Shown: positions 1-9,231 of the stretch, one piece after another
Position numbering within the stretch: the stretch's first letter is position 1
Layout: each line of letters opens with the position of its first letter
Source of the DNA: Pseudomonas silvicola
Lineage (GTDB): Bacteria > Pseudomonadota > Gammaproteobacteria > Pseudomonadales > Pseudomonadaceae
DNA: 64,000 nucleotides
Assembly: GCF_026651855.1 (NCBI RefSeq)
Contig: NZ_CP093280.1
Coordinates: forward strand, 598,001-662,000
Direction of reading: 5' to 3'
Program-made: the position numbers and the translations under genes
Notes under the pieces: generated by a model
Database searches by the model: none
The model's input: the letters and a program-made list of their open reading frames with translations, nothing else
What the model was told of the DNA's origin: nothing

Positions 1-2
1 GC

Positions 3-698
3 AAGGAAATTGTCGCTGCCATGGACGGTCTCGAAGCAGACATCCTGGTGTTCGAACCCACTAGCCGGTACCTGAACGTCGCCAAGCGCAGTGGTGTAGA
101 GAAACTGACGCCAGCCCGTGCGCTGATTGCCGAACTGGTCCGCCGTTACTGGGTATTAGGGATGGAATGCAGCCTGCTGGAAATACAGAAGCTGGCCTGG
201 TTCCTTGAGCGCATGATTGAAAGGCTTCCGGGGACCGAAAATCCGCTGGACCTGAAATTCGTCGCCCACATTTACGGCCCTTATGCAAACCGACTGGAAC
301 ACCTGCTCGATAATCTCGATGGCAGCTACCTTCATTGCGACAAGCGCATCAGTGATGCTGGAATCACCGATGTAATTTGGTTCGACGAAGAACGTAAAAA
401 CTTTCTTCAGGCCTACTTGAAGACAGAGGGGAAAGCATTCTCCGAGGCTCTCGAGGCCACTGCGCGCCTGATAGACGGGTTTGAGTCGCCCTTTGGCATG
501 GAGCTGTTGGCCACAGTCGATTGGTTGATCAGCCAGGAAGGTATTGCCCCTTCAGTGCCACATGTCCTTGATGCATTAGGGAAGTGGCCGGGGGGCACCG
601 GCGCTGCTGCCCGAAAGGTCAAAATCTTCGACGAACAGGCCGTGGGTATCGCTCTCGCCCGCCTGGACGACAGCCCGTTACGACCCACCTGCCATTGA
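3..698 (+). CDS. DarG-type macrodomain antitoxin, C-terminal part (5' end outside window)
   Basis: The frame is open from the first bases of the window, so the gene starts upstream. The first residues (KEIVAAMDGLEADILVFEP) look like the last strand of a macrodomain (ADP-ribose glycohydrolase). The rest, from KLTPARALIAELVRRY through the LEIQKLAWFLER and IYGPYANRLEHLLD segments, matches the C-terminal DarT-binding domain of DarG antitoxins. In known DarTG pairs the toxin ADP-ribosylates single-stranded DNA, and DarG reverses this and binds the toxin. The darT gene, if present, would lie to the left and cannot be seen. It could instead be an orphan macrodomain protein. The family call rests on motif recognition only. 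Confidence 0.72.
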   Translation, partial: KEIVAAMDGLEADILVFEPTSRYLNVAKRSGVEKLTPARALIAELVRRYWVLGMECSLLEIQKLAWFLERMIERLPGTENPLDLKFVAHIYGPYANRLEHLLDNLDGSYLHCDKRISDAGITDVIWFDEERKNFLQAYLKTEGKAFSEALEATARLIDGFESPFGMELLATVDWLISQEGIAPSVPHVLDALGKWPGGTGAAARKVKIFDEQAVGIALARLDDSPLRPTCH

Positions 699-736
699 AC
701 ACGAGCCGGAAGAACATGACCGAGAAGATGGCGAGC

Positions 737-1738
737 CTACTCAGCCACTACGCGGTTTCGGCCGCCCGCTTTCGCCCGGTATAGCGCCCTGTCACTGCGG
801 CCAAGCGCCGCCTCTGCATTGTCATCACCCTCGCGCAGGTCGCTGACGCCGATGCTGACCGTCAGGCCGATGACCCGGCCGCCATGCATCAGCGGGGTTA
901 CCGCGAGCATTTCCTGCAACCGCATGGCGAAGGCGCAGGCTTCGCGGCTATCGGTGCCGCGCAGCAGTACGGCGAATTCCTCCCCGCCAATGCGGCCCGC
1001 CGCGTCGGTCTTGCGCAATTGGGCACTGAGGATGCCAGCGAAGTGCTTGAGTGCCAGGTCGCCGGTGGCGTGGCCCCAGCGGTCGTTGATGTGCTTGAAG
1101 TGGTCCAGGTCGAGCATCAGCACGCAGGCCCGGCTTCGCTGGGCACCCAGCTGTTGCATGAAGTGCCGACGGTTGGGCAGTTGGGTGAGGAAGTCCATGC
1201 TGGCATGGGCCTGCAGGTCGGCTTCCAGGCGTTTGCGCTCGGTGATGTCGGTGGTGGTGCCGATCATGCGCAGCGGGTTGCCCTGGGCGTCGCGGGTCAC
1301 GACCCGGCCGCGGCTGTTGATCCATTTGTAGCTGCCGTCCTTGCAGCGTACGCGGTGCTCTACCTCGTAGGCGCTGGTGCGCTGCTGGAAGTGCGCCTGA
1401 ATGGTGGCTTGCACGAAGGGCAGGTCTTCGGGGTGGACGCGCTTGTAGCTGTCCTTGAGTTCAGGGGTGAGCTCGTGGGGTTCGTAACCCAACAGGGCTT
1501 TCCAGCCGGCGGAGTAGTGAATCGTGTCGTTCAGTACGTCGCGGTCCCACACGCCGGTGCCACTGTTGTCGATGGCCAGGGCAAGGCGGTTCTGGGTTTC
1601 GCGCAGTTCGGCCAACTGTTGCAGCAACGCCTGTTCGCGCTGCTCGGCCTGAAGAAGGCGGCGGGCCAATTCATGCAGACCGTCGCGTTCGTCACCTGCC
1701 GAGTCTGGTTTGGGGGGCTGTTCGGAGTCAGCGTCCAC
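737..1738 (-). CDS. PAS-GGDEF diguanylate cyclase
   Basis: Predicted cytoplasmic diguanylate cyclase making cyclic-di-GMP from two GTP. A Gln/Glu/Leu-rich coiled coil (about residues 20-50) is followed by a PAS/PAC fold (about 52-172, ending MIGTTTDITERK) and a GGDEF domain. The active-site loop is GGEEF (residues 251-255), which is a catalytically competent variant. An RKTD inhibitory site lies five residues before it, so product inhibition is likely. No membrane segment is seen; the PAS domain presumably carries the sensory input. I chose the GTG at 1738 because an AGGG ribosome binding site lies 8 bases upstream; the open frame extends further, to 1885, without such support. Convergent with the DarG-like gene. 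Confidence 0.85.
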   Translation of the reverse strand: MDADSEQPPKPDSAGDERDGLHELARRLLQAEQREQALLQQLAELRETQNRLALAIDNSGTGVWDRDVLNDTIHYSAGWKALLGYEPHELTPELKDSYKRVHPEDLPFVQATIQAHFQQRTSAYEVEHRVRCKDGSYKWINSRGRVVTRDAQGNPLRMIGTTTDITERKRLEADLQAHASMDFLTQLPNRRHFMQQLGAQRSRACVLMLDLDHFKHINDRWGHATGDLALKHFAGILSAQLRKTDAAGRIGGEEFAVLLRGTDSREACAFAMRLQEMLAVTPLMHGGRVIGLTVSIGVSDLREGDDNAEAALGRSDRALYRAKAGGRNRVVAE

Positions 1739-1878
1739 GCTCGTCACCCTGAATAAAGGCCTGTAGCCATCATGGCACAAGTTCGTGGGTGGCAACCGCC
1801 TGTCCGACGGGGCGTGGTGCCCCTGCCGTGCAGGGAGAGTGCTAAAGTCGCGCCCATCAACCGCAAGAGGCCTACCCC

Positions 1879-2298
1879 GTGGCAAACAAATCCTACATCC
1901 AGAGTTCCCTTTCCGCCGGCGAACAGATCGAGGCCGTGTTCAAGCTGCATTGGCTGAACTGGGTACATGTGTGGCTGTGGGTGCTGCTGGCGGTGGTGAC
2001 CGTGGGCATTCTGTCGCCAGTGGCCATCTACAAGTGGCTGAGCCTGCGCTGCCAGGAAAACGGGGTGACCAACAAGCGGGTTATCCACAAGCGCGGCATC
2101 ATCAGCCGTACCACCGAGGAAATGAAGCTATCGTCCATCGAGACGGTGGACCTGGACCAGAGCGTGATGGGGCGCTTGCTGGGCTTCGGTACGGTGCGCA
2201 TCACCGGGCGCGGGATCAGTGACCTGGTGCTCAAGGGCATCGATGACCCGCTGCAGGTGAAGCGCCAGATCGAGGGGGTCAGCAACCCATTGCGCTAA
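1879..2298 (+). CDS. PH domain-containing membrane protein (YdbT/bPH2 type)
   Basis: A 139-residue protein starting at a GTG with an AAGAGG ribosome binding site 8 bases upstream. One long hydrophobic stretch (about residues 25-52) probably crosses the membrane once or twice. It is followed by a bacterial pleckstrin-homology-like domain (NGVTNKRVIHKRGIISRTTEEM, then IETVDLDQSVMGRLLGFGTVRI), which is the signature of the bPH_2 family. Members are membrane-associated and mostly of unknown function. It is divergent from the diguanylate cyclase. Nothing in the sequence gives a specific role. Confidence 0.8.
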   Translation: MANKSYIQSSLSAGEQIEAVFKLHWLNWVHVWLWVLLAVVTVGILSPVAIYKWLSLRCQENGVTNKRVIHKRGIISRTTEEMKLSSIETVDLDQSVMGRLLGFGTVRITGRGISDLVLKGIDDPLQVKRQIEGVSNPLR

Positions 2299-2416
2299 GG
2301 CGCCGGCGCGGCGGTGGACGTGCAACTGGTCGTACCCTGCCCGCTCTCTGTACTATGAACGCCGTCTATCGCGCCTTGCTGCGTCAAACCCTTGTCCATC
2401 TATTGGGTAACTGATC

Positions 2417-2860
2417 ATGAAGCGTCTGCTTTCGCTGTTGTGTGTACTGGCTGGTTTACATCTTTCCATCGCGGCGGCCGATGCGCCTTCCGCCCAGCAA
2501 ACCACCCAGGCGTTCTACGCCTGGTACCTCAAGCGCCTGAACGACGACAAGGTGCCCCTGAATGACAACCCCCAGCAAATGCAGCAGTACGTGGCCGACA
2601 GCCTGATCAAGGCGATCGACAAGCAGGCCAAGAGCGAGGACGGGCTGGATGAGGACTACTTCATCAAGTCCCAGGACATTGATGACAGCTGGCTGACGCA
2701 CATCCAGGTCACCGAAACCGCCACCAAGGGCGCCACCGCACAGGAAAACGTGGTGCTGGGCACCACGCAAGACAACAGCCAGGTATTGAACGTGACCTTG
2801 GGCAAGGATAAGGACGCCTGGAAGATCACCGCGGTAGAAGTGGTGCCGACCGAGCAGTAA
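2417..2860 (+). CDS. Secreted DUF3828-like protein
   Basis: A 147-residue protein with a clear Sec signal peptide (MKRLLSLLCVLAGLHLSIAAA, cleavage probably near AAA-DAP). The mature part begins with QQTTQAFYAWYLKRLN and ends with the WKITAVEVV strand. This layout is typical of the DUF3828/YbjP-like NTF2-fold families, small periplasmic proteins or lipoproteins of unknown function. There is no lipobox cysteine, so it is probably soluble in the periplasm. It stands alone, with 118 bases before it and a convergent gene after it. The assignment is by fold-like pattern only. Confidence 0.7.
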   Translation: MKRLLSLLCVLAGLHLSIAAADAPSAQQTTQAFYAWYLKRLNDDKVPLNDNPQQMQQYVADSLIKAIDKQAKSEDGLDEDYFIKSQDIDDSWLTHIQVTETATKGATAQENVVLGTTQDNSQVLNVTLGKDKDAWKITAVEVVPTEQ

Positions 2861-2934
2861 ACGCCCCGTAGCGGACCCGGCCGCGCCCAAGCCACCGCGC
2901 GGCCCCAGGCACACCGCCTGAAGCCTGTCGGCAC

Positions 2935-3522
2935 TCAGTTCTGATCTTCGATCTGGTAGTGCTTGAACGATTTCACCAGCGCGTCGAAGGCCTGTTCGTC
3001 GGCCTGCTGGTTCGCCGCATCGGTCTTCAACCGCAAGGTGTAGTTGATGCCGGAATCCGCCCCGGTGTTGCGGTATTCGACGATGGCGCGGTGCAGGTAA
3101 CTGCCATCCTTCCATTGCGCCTGCTCGGCAGGCTGCGAATCCAGCACCACGGGCTGGCGCTGCACACTGGTGGGGTCCACGTCCGATAGCTCACTGTCCA
3201 TCAGCGCCTTGGTGCTGCCCAGCTCCGCGGCATCGTAACTGGCGTTGACCGCCATCTCGCGGTCCCCTCCCAGGGGGATGAGCACACCATCGTCGGTGCC
3301 ATTGCCCTGGTACACATCGGCCACCCCTGGCATCACGCCAAACCCGAACACCACATTCTGATACTGCGTTCGGCCATCATTCTTGATGAATCCGTCTACC
3401 CTTTCCTGTTCCGCTGCACTCAAGGCAGGTACGTCTTGCGCGCCCACACTGATAGCGGCAGTCAACAGCAGGCCAGTGGCAACGGCCAGGCGGGTGGCCC
3501 AGGCAGGGAGGAATCGCGACAT
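2935..3522 (-). CDS. Hypothetical secreted protein
   Basis: A 195-residue protein. I chose the ATG at 3522, which places a good signal peptide at the N terminus (LAVATGLLLTAAISVGAQ, cleavage near GAQ-DVP); an upstream in-frame start at 3573 has no support. The mature region has no recognised catalytic motif. It contains the segments VVFGFGVMPGVADVYQGNG and YLHRAIVEYRNTGADSG and ends with a short helix QAFDALVKSFKHYQ. I do not recognise the family. Periplasmic location is the only safe statement. It is convergent with the DUF3828-like gene. Confidence 0.65.
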   Translation of the reverse strand: MSRFLPAWATRLAVATGLLLTAAISVGAQDVPALSAAEQERVDGFIKNDGRTQYQNVVFGFGVMPGVADVYQGNGTDDGVLIPLGGDREMAVNASYDAAELGSTKALMDSELSDVDPTSVQRQPVVLDSQPAEQAQWKDGSYLHRAIVEYRNTGADSGINYTLRLKTDAANQQADEQAFDALVKSFKHYQIEDQN

Positions 3523-3689
3523 GAGAAGTAACGTCCTGTAATGGAAAGCTGCCGATAGTAACTCAAGGCTCACGGAACAAAACCTGGCTGCCGCAACCTA
3601 AAGGCCTTGCACGAACATCTTGTTCAAATGGATACAGTCCAGTTGGCCCCCAAGGCGCATGCCGCGGGCTTCAAGGAATATCGGTAATC

Positions 3690-4595
3690 ATGACCGAACC
3701 ATCGTCCGCCCAGGATAGCCCCGCCCGGCCAAACGCCCCCCTGGTCAGCATCGTCGCGCCTTGCTACAACGCGCAGCAGTACCTGGAAAGCTCGCTGCAA
3801 AGCATTTTCGCTCAGGACTACCCCAATTTCGAAGTCATCATCGTCGACGATGGTTCCACCGACGCCAGCCTGGAGATGCTCCAGGCCTTGCGCCAGACCT
3901 ACGATTTCCAGCTCTACAGCCAGCCCAACCAGGGCGTCAGCGCCGCGCTGAACCATGGCCTGCGCCACGCCCGTGGCGTGTACGTGGCCACACCGGACCT
4001 GGATGACATCATGCTGCCCGAATCGGTAAGGGTGCGCGCCGACTACCTGGACAAGCACCCCGAGGTGGGCTGCGTGGGTGCGCTGATCATCTACATGGAC
4101 CGCCACGGCAACGAGATCAAGCAGCAGCGGCCCCGGGGCCTGCGCCGCCTGAAGCTGGACGAAATCGTCAGTGGTGCCATTGTGATGGGCGCACCGGTGT
4201 CGCTGTACCGCATGGACGCGCTGCAGAAAGCCGGCTTCTACGACCCGGCGATCAAGGTTCAGGACCTGCAGATCACCCTGCGCGTCGCCAGCCACGGCTA
4301 CGAGGTGCACCAGTTGCCCCTGCACGTGACTCGTTACCGCCGCCATCCGCAGAATCTCTCGCGGCGCTACCGCACACTGCTGGAGGCCGACCTGCTGGCG
4401 CTGGCACCCTTCCAGGCCCATCCGGGCTACCCACTGGGGCGGGCGGTCACGATCAACAAGGCGTTGAAGTACGCGGTGAAGGCAGACAAGAAAGAGGCAT
4501 GGCGCCTGTTGCGCTCCATTCCGCTGCGCTACTGGAACGCGGTGACGTTGCGGCGGCTCAAGAGCTTGCTGCTGAGCCGCCGCAAACCACGCTGA
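3690..4595 (+). CDS. Family 2 glycosyltransferase
   Basis: A 301-residue GT-A fold enzyme, expected to transfer a sugar from a nucleotide donor onto a surface glycan. The N terminus carries [18 protein letters not shown] and [15 protein letters not shown], the nucleotide-binding signature of GT2. A DLDD metal-binding motif follows (about residue 105). The C-terminal third is basic (ending [12 protein letters not shown]), compatible with peripheral membrane binding. The next gene, 19 bases downstream, is a sugar O-acetyltransferase-type protein, so the two probably modify one lipopolysaccharide or exopolysaccharide structure. Donor and acceptor cannot be deduced. Confidence 0.88.
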   Translation: MTEPSSAQDSPARPNAPLVSIVAPCYNAQQYLESSLQSIFAQDYPNFEVIIVDDGSTDASLEMLQALRQTYDFQLYSQPNQGVSAALNHGLRHARGVYVATPDLDDIMLPESVRVRADYLDKHPEVGCVGALIIYMDRHGNEIKQQRPRGLRRLKLDEIVSGAIVMGAPVSLYRMDALQKAGFYDPAIKVQDLQITLRVASHGYEVHQLPLHVTRYRRHPQNLSRRYRTLLEADLLALAPFQAHPGYPLGRAVTINKALKYAVKADKKEAWRLLRSIPLRYWNAVTLRRLKSLLLSRRKPR

Positions 4596-4614
4596 AACAC
4601 CGAATGAGACAACG

Positions 4615-5244
4615 ATGAACCTGTTCGAAAAACTCAGAACAAGAAAGCAGCTCAAGCAGGTGCGCAAACTGGAAAAACTGCAGCGCGGCCAGGCGAAGTT
4701 GCAGTTACGCTACCCGAAGTATGAGATCGGCGCGGCCAGCTACGGCAAGCCGGAGGTGGTCGAGTTCGGCGACGACACCACGTTCTCGGTAGGCGCCTAC
4801 TCGTCCATCGCCGAAGAGGTCACAGTGCTGTTGGGCGGTGGCCACCGCACCGATTGGGTCACTTGCTTCCCCTTCCCGGCCTTCGTCGATGGGCTGGAGG
4901 ACGCTGGCGATTACAAACCCACCAAGGGCGACGTGGTTATCGGCAGCGATTGCTGGATTTGCCGTGGGGTGATGATTCTTTCCGGCGTGACCATCGGCCA
5001 TGGCGCCGTGGTTGGCGCGGGCGCTGTGGTCACACGCGATGTACCGCCTTATGCGGTAGTGGGCGGCAACCCGTGCCGGTTCATCCGCTGGCGGTTCGAG
5101 GAAGACGTGCGTGAACGCCTGCTGGCCAGCGCCTGGTGGGACTGGCCGTACGAGGAAGTCAAAGCCGCGGCCCGGTACCTGTGCAGCAATGATATCGAAG
5201 CCTTTCTGGCCTTGGCCGAGGCCAGAAACAGCAAGCCCCGCTGA
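4615..5244 (+). CDS. CatB-type hexapeptide-repeat acetyltransferase
   Basis: A 209-residue left-handed beta-helix acyltransferase. An unusual basic coiled N-terminal helix ([20 protein letters not shown]) precedes the hexapeptide region. The active-site segment [17 protein letters not shown] contains His77, the catalytic His of the xenobiotic acetyltransferase class. Later repeats ([45 protein letters not shown]) are split here only for description; they form the LbH core. The family uses acetyl-CoA to acetylate sugars or, in a minority, chloramphenicol. Coupling to the upstream glycosyltransferase points to glycan O-acetylation. The stop codon lies inside a terminator hairpin. Confidence 0.82.
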   Translation: MNLFEKLRTRKQLKQVRKLEKLQRGQAKLQLRYPKYEIGAASYGKPEVVEFGDDTTFSVGAYSSIAEEVTVLLGGGHRTDWVTCFPFPAFVDGLEDAGDYKPTKGDVVIGSDCWICRGVMILSGVTIGHGAVVGAGAVVTRDVPPYAVVGGNPCRFIRWRFEEDVRERLLASAWWDWPYEEVKAAARYLCSNDIEAFLALAEARNSKPR

Positions 5245-5258
5245 AAGCGGGGCTTGCT
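5230..5258. terminator. Hairpin between convergent genes (bidirectional terminator)
   Basis: A perfect 12-bp stem (AGCAAGCCCCGC / GCGGGGCTTGCT) with a 5-base loop that includes the stop codon of the acetyltransferase. It lies between two convergent genes. The T-tract is weak on both sides (GTTAT on plus, TGTTTC on minus), but stem strength and position fit a shared terminator. Confidence 0.75.
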
Positions 5259-5282
5259 GTTATCACGCGGTGGCCGACGGGA

Positions 5283-6560
5283 TCAGAAAATATTGATCGG
5301 GTAGTCGACGAACACGCGTACTTCGTTACCGCTCACGTTGTAAGCGCTGACATTGTCAGACACACGCAGGATAGAGCTGCGTACGCGCACGGTCAGGTCT
5401 TTGACCGGGCCTTGCTGAACCACGTACTGGAACTGGTTGAAGATTTCGCGCTCGGTACCGCCGGTTTCGTCGCCTGCGGTGATGTTGTCACCGCGCACGT
5501 ACGCCACCTTGTAGGTCAGGCCAGGGATGCCGTAGGCACCGAAGTCCAGGCCGTAGGCCAGCTGCCAGGAGCGCTCGTCCTGACCGTTGAAGTCCGACCA
5601 GTAGGAGTTGGTCAGGTAGATGGAAGTACCACCGTCACCCACGCCACCCTTGCGCTGGTAGCCGCCGTAGTTGTAACCAGTGCTGCCGGTGCTGCGCTGG
5701 TGCGCGACCATGAACGAGTGCGGGCCCACGGCGTAGGTGGCCGCCAGGCTCCAGATGGTGTTGGAGCTGCCATCGAGCTCGGCCTTGGTGACCTGCTTCT
5801 GATCCAGTTCGGTCTTGTAACCGTTGAAATCAAACGTCAGCGACTGGTCTTTCTGCAACGGCAATACGTAGGTCGCGCCCAGGTATTGCTTCTTGCCGAC
5901 GTTTTCGATGGTGGTGCCATACAGCGACGCCTTGAACTGGTCGTTGAAGGCGTAGCTGCCGCCATAAACATTCAGGCTTTTCAGCTCGCCGCTGTCACGA
6001 CCTTCGGCGCTCTTCTGCGCTTCTTCGGTGAAGTGACCGACGTTCAGTTCCAGGCCCTTGATCTCTTTCGAGGTGATCAGGGTACCGGTGTAGCTTTCCG
6101 GCAACAGGCGGCTGTTGTCGTAGCTCAGTACCGGCAGCGACGGCATCTGGTCACCGTACTTGAGCACGGTGTTGGAGAAGCGGAACTTGACCGCCGCGCC
6201 CGCGCGAGCCAGGTCGCTTGCCGGCTTGCCGTCGTCGCCCTGACGGAAGAAGTCGATACCACCGGCACCGCTGCGGCTGGCTTTCTGGTCCAGGTTCTTG
6301 GCATACAGGCCGAAGGCGTCAACACCGACGCCTACAGTGCCTTGAGTGAAACCGGAGGTGAAGGTGCCGATGAAGGCCTGGCCCCACTCGGCCTTGTCCT
6401 TGTTGCCGTCTTTGTAATCACGATTGATGTAGGCGTTGCGCGCCAGCACCGACAGGTGGCTGTCTTCGACAAAGCCTTTGGCATCGTCTTGATCGCTTGC
6501 AAAGGCTTGGGTGGCGCTCATCAAGCCCAGAGCGATCAGACCGATACGGTTATTCAACAT
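5283..6560 (-). CDS. OprD-family outer-membrane porin
   Basis: A 425-residue outer-membrane beta-barrel. The start at 6560 is set by AAGGA 8 bases upstream and gives a signal peptide (MLNNRIGLIALGLMSATQAFA). The mature N terminus AKGFVEDSHLSVLARNAYINRDYK is the hallmark of the OprD substrate-specific porin family. It continues with the EWGQAFIGTFTSGFTQGTVGVG strand region and ends in an aromatic strand (YPINIF). Family members take up basic amino acids, peptides or aromatic acids. The agmatine genes upstream suggest a basic or amine substrate, but that is inference. The paralogue cannot be assigned from sequence alone. Confidence 0.9.
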   Translation of the reverse strand: MLNNRIGLIALGLMSATQAFASDQDDAKGFVEDSHLSVLARNAYINRDYKDGNKDKAEWGQAFIGTFTSGFTQGTVGVGVDAFGLYAKNLDQKASRSGAGGIDFFRQGDDGKPASDLARAGAAVKFRFSNTVLKYGDQMPSLPVLSYDNSRLLPESYTGTLITSKEIKGLELNVGHFTEEAQKSAEGRDSGELKSLNVYGGSYAFNDQFKASLYGTTIENVGKKQYLGATYVLPLQKDQSLTFDFNGYKTELDQKQVTKAELDGSSNTIWSLAATYAVGPHSFMVAHQRSTGSTGYNYGGYQRKGGVGDGGTSIYLTNSYWSDFNGQDERSWQLAYGLDFGAYGIPGLTYKVAYVRGDNITAGDETGGTEREIFNQFQYVVQQGPVKDLTVRVRSSILRVSDNVSAYNVSGNEVRVFVDYPINIF

Positions 6561-6619
6561 CTTGTTTTCCTTATTGCTGGTTAAGACGCCGCCCAGCCGT
6601 TTCCCCGACGTTAAACGCA

Positions 6620-6652
6620 AAGGCCCGCGTGCAAAAATGCAACGCGGGCCTT
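6620..6652 (-). terminator. Strong hairpin in the leader of the OprD-type gene
   Basis: An 11-bp inverted repeat (AAGGCCCGCGT / ACGCGGGCCTT) around an 11-base loop, 60 bases upstream of the porin start. Read on the minus strand it is followed by TTGCGTTTAA. It could end transcription of the small gene at 6832-7032 or act as an attenuator in the porin leader. Nothing else is recognised between 6653 and 6831. Confidence 0.5.
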
Positions 6653-6831
6653 ATCGAATACTGGACAGATGGCGGATAGCCACAGGCGTTGGGCGGAATC
6701 CTAGCGGCGGCCCGGCCAAGGTGTCAATTTACAAGGAGTTCGCAGCTTATAACCAAAAAAGCGCGCAGGCATTGGCGGGGGGTGGAAGGAGGCTCCATGC
6801 CTCTGGGGACGCGGCGTCGTGACCGCTGCTG

Positions 6832-7032
6832 CTAGTGGTGAAACGAACCCAGCAAGGCTTCCAGTTCAGCCTGCGTGAGCAACCCCGCGGGGTAGCGCTC
6901 GGCAAGCGCCTGGACTGGGTCAGGAGCTTGGATCTTGATACTGCCATTGCATTTCAGCCATTGCGCCAGCCGCTGCAGGGATTCGGCAGGGACGGCGGAT
7001 GGGTGCGAAGCCGGCTCACTCATTACGTTCAT
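6832..7032 (-). CDS. Small hypothetical protein (66 aa)
   Basis: A 66-residue cytoplasmic protein. The ATG at 7032 has AGGTG 5 bases upstream; a second ATG lies at 7023. After a disordered Ser/Pro-rich start it reads LQRLAQWLKCNGSIKI and ends TQAELEALLGSFHH, an amphipathic helix that recalls short CTD-type helices. No family is recognised. It sits alone between the porin and the agmatine genes on the same strand. The start choice and coding status are supported mainly by the ribosome binding site and codon use. Confidence 0.55.
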   Translation of the reverse strand: MNVMSEPASHPSAVPAESLQRLAQWLKCNGSIKIQAPDPVQALAERYPAGLLTQAELEALLGSFHH

Positions 7033-7173
7033 GTAGACACCTGTTTTCCCGGTTTCGTGAGCGGCAAAGTTACCCACGCTTTATGACAGTACGACTGACA
7101 CGTACCGCCCTTTAAGCCACCGGTTACGATACAAAACCTGTGCCACGGTATAGCAGAATGTCCGAACTGGTAC

Positions 7174-7197
7174 AAAAAACCCGCCAGATGACGGGTT
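7174..7197 (-). terminator. Intrinsic terminator of aguA
   Basis: On the minus strand an 8-bp stem (AACCCGTC / GGCGGGTT, with one G-U pair) and a 4-base loop, followed by six T residues (complement of 7174-7179). It lies 19 bases after the aguA stop. Confidence 0.85.
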
Positions 7198-7215
7198 CTT
7201 CATTTGACTCCTGGA

Positions 7216-8322
7216 TCAGGCCTTCGTGGGCGCCGGTTGCTGCTGGGTCAGGCAGTGAATGTTGCCACCGCCCAGGAGCATCTCGCGGCCAGGAATCATG
7301 ATCACTTCATGATCGGGGAAGATGCGCTGCAAAATTGCCTTGGCTTCGGCATCTTTCGGGTCGTTGAAGCTTGGGGCAATGATGCCGCCGTTGACGATGA
7401 GGAAGTTCACGTACGAACCGGCCAGGCGTACGGAGGGGTTGCGCTCCTGGCTGCCGGCTACCAGATCGACCCCCGCGCATTCGTCTTCAGTTGCATACAA
7501 AGGTCCGGGAATGGGCATCTTGTGCACCACGATGGTGCGACCGCGAGCGTCCTGTGTGCTCTCCAATACATTCAACGCCGCACGGCACCGGCTGTAGTTG
7601 GGGTCATTGGAATCATCCGTCCAGGCCAGTAACACTTCGCCTGGGCGAACGTAACAGCAGAAGTTGTCGACGTGGCCGTCGGTTTCGTCGTTGAACAGGC
7701 CATCCGGCAGCCAGATGATCTTGTCCACGGCCAGGTGGTCGCTCAATACCGCTTCGATCTGCTCGCGGGTCAGGTGCGGGTTGCGGTTGCGGTTGAGCAG
7801 GCATTCCTCGGTGGTCACCAGGGTGCCTTCGCCGTCGACGTGAATGGAACCGCCTTCAAGCACGAAGCCTTCGGTGTGGTAGCGGGCGCAGCGTTCGATT
7901 TCCAGCACCTTGCTGGCCAGTTGCTCGTCACGGTTCCACGGTGCATACAGGCCGCCATCGAAGCCGCCCCAGGCGTTGAAGCCCCAGTCAACGCCACGTA
8001 CCTCGCCCTGGCCGTTGATGACGAAGGTCGGGCCGGTATCACGTACCCAGGCATCGTCATTGCTGATTTCCACCACGCGGATGTTCGGGGCATCCAGGCG
8101 CGCGCGCGCGTTGTCGTACTGGGCGGCGGAAACACCGACAGTCACCGGCTGGAAGCGCGCGATGGCCTTGGCCAATGTCACGTGGTCGGCCTGCACGGGC
8201 TTGCCGCCCAGGCGCCAGTTGTCGGGGCGCTCTGGCCATACCAGCCACACCTGGGTTTGCGGAGCCCATTCGGCGGGCATGTGAAAGCCGTCGGCGCGCG
8301 GGGTAGTTGTCAAAGTGGTCAT
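7216..8322 (-). CDS. aguA: Agmatine deiminase
   Basis: Hydrolyses agmatine to N-carbamoylputrescine and ammonia in the arginine decarboxylase route to putrescine. The 368-residue length fits the family. Visible signatures are [22 protein letters not shown] at the N terminus (split family motif), [21 protein letters not shown], the [11 protein letters not shown] histidine region, and the C-terminal GGGNIHC loop whose Cys357 is the nucleophile. It is 6 bases downstream of aguB, so the two form an operon in which aguB is transcribed first. Confidence 0.96.
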   Translation of the reverse strand: MTTLTTTPRADGFHMPAEWAPQTQVWLVWPERPDNWRLGGKPVQADHVTLAKAIARFQPVTVGVSAAQYDNARARLDAPNIRVVEISNDDAWVRDTGPTFVINGQGEVRGVDWGFNAWGGFDGGLYAPWNRDEQLASKVLEIERCARYHTEGFVLEGGSIHVDGEGTLVTTEECLLNRNRNPHLTREQIEAVLSDHLAVDKIIWLPDGLFNDETDGHVDNFCCYVRPGEVLLAWTDDSNDPNYSRCRAALNVLESTQDARGRTIVVHKMPIPGPLYATEDECAGVDLVAGSQERNPSVRLAGSYVNFLIVNGGIIAPSFNDPKDAEAKAILQRIFPDHEVIMIPGREMLLGGGNIHCLTQQQPAPTKA

Positions 8323-8328
8323 GGTTGT

Positions 8329-9207
8329 TCAGGACTCCAGGGAACCATCGAGCGTTTTAAGTGCACCATACAGGTTCGGGCGACGGTCACGGAAGGTGCC
8401 CCAGGCGCTGCGTACATGCTCCAGCTTGTCGAGGTCAAAGCTGTGCACCAGCACGCCTTCCTGGGTTTCGTTCAACTCCTGGACCTTTTCACCGAACGGG
8501 TTGGCAATGAAGGAACTGCCGTAAAAAGTGATGTCGTAACCGTCCTGCGCCTCGGTACCGATGCGGTTACTGGCCACCAGCGGCATCAGGTTGGCACCGG
8601 CGTGGCCTTGCTGCACACGCTGCCAGTGGTCGCGGGAACTGATGCTCTTGTCATGGGGCTCGCTGCCGATGGCGGTCGGGTAGAAGAGTATTTCCGCGCC
8701 TTGCAGCGCCATGCTGCGGGCGCACTCGGGGAACCACTGGTCCCAGCAGATACCCACGCCGATTTTCGCGTAGCGGGTCTGCCATACCTTGAAGCCAGTA
8801 TCACCCGGGTTGAAGTAGTACTTTTCGTGGTAGCCGGGGCCGTCAGGGATGTGGCTCTTGCGGTAGACGCCCAGGTTGCGGCCATCCGCGTCGATGATGG
8901 CGATGCTGTTGAAGCGTGCCCGCCCTGCCAGTTCGAAATAGCTGATGGGCAGTACCACCTGCAGCTCGCGGGCGATGGCCTGGAAATGCTCGATGGCCGC
9001 ATTGGTCTCGGTAGGCGTCGCCAACTGCAGGTAGTCCGGGTTCGGCTTCTGGCAGAAGTAGGGGGTTTCGAACAGTTCCTGGATCAGGATGATCTGCGCG
9101 CCCTTGGCAGCAGCTTCGCGCACCAGCTTCTCGGCGGTGGCCAGGTTGGCTTGGCGATCCCAGGAACAGGCCATCTGGGTGGCGGCGACGGTGACGATAC
9201 GGCTCAT
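8329..9207 (-). CDS. aguB: N-carbamoylputrescine amidase
   Basis: Nitrilase-superfamily hydrolase converting N-carbamoylputrescine to putrescine, CO2 and ammonia, the step after AguA. The 292-residue protein starts at 9207, with AGGAG 8 bases upstream. The Glu-Lys-Cys triad is visible as Glu44 (IQELFETPYF), Lys117 (YRKSHIPDGPGYHEK) and Cys154 (GVGICWDQWFPE). The IGTEAQDGYDITFYGSSFI segment is typical of this subfamily. The upstream region carries three copies of a CCGATA-N3-ATCTG box that may control the operon. Confidence 0.96.
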   Translation of the reverse strand: MSRIVTVAATQMACSWDRQANLATAEKLVREAAAKGAQIILIQELFETPYFCQKPNPDYLQLATPTETNAAIEHFQAIARELQVVLPISYFELAGRARFNSIAIIDADGRNLGVYRKSHIPDGPGYHEKYYFNPGDTGFKVWQTRYAKIGVGICWDQWFPECARSMALQGAEILFYPTAIGSEPHDKSISSRDHWQRVQQGHAGANLMPLVASNRIGTEAQDGYDITFYGSSFIANPFGEKVQELNETQEGVLVHSFDLDKLEHVRSAWGTFRDRRPNLYGALKTLDGSLES

Positions 9208-9231
9208 GAACAATCTCCTCAGCAAGAAAGA

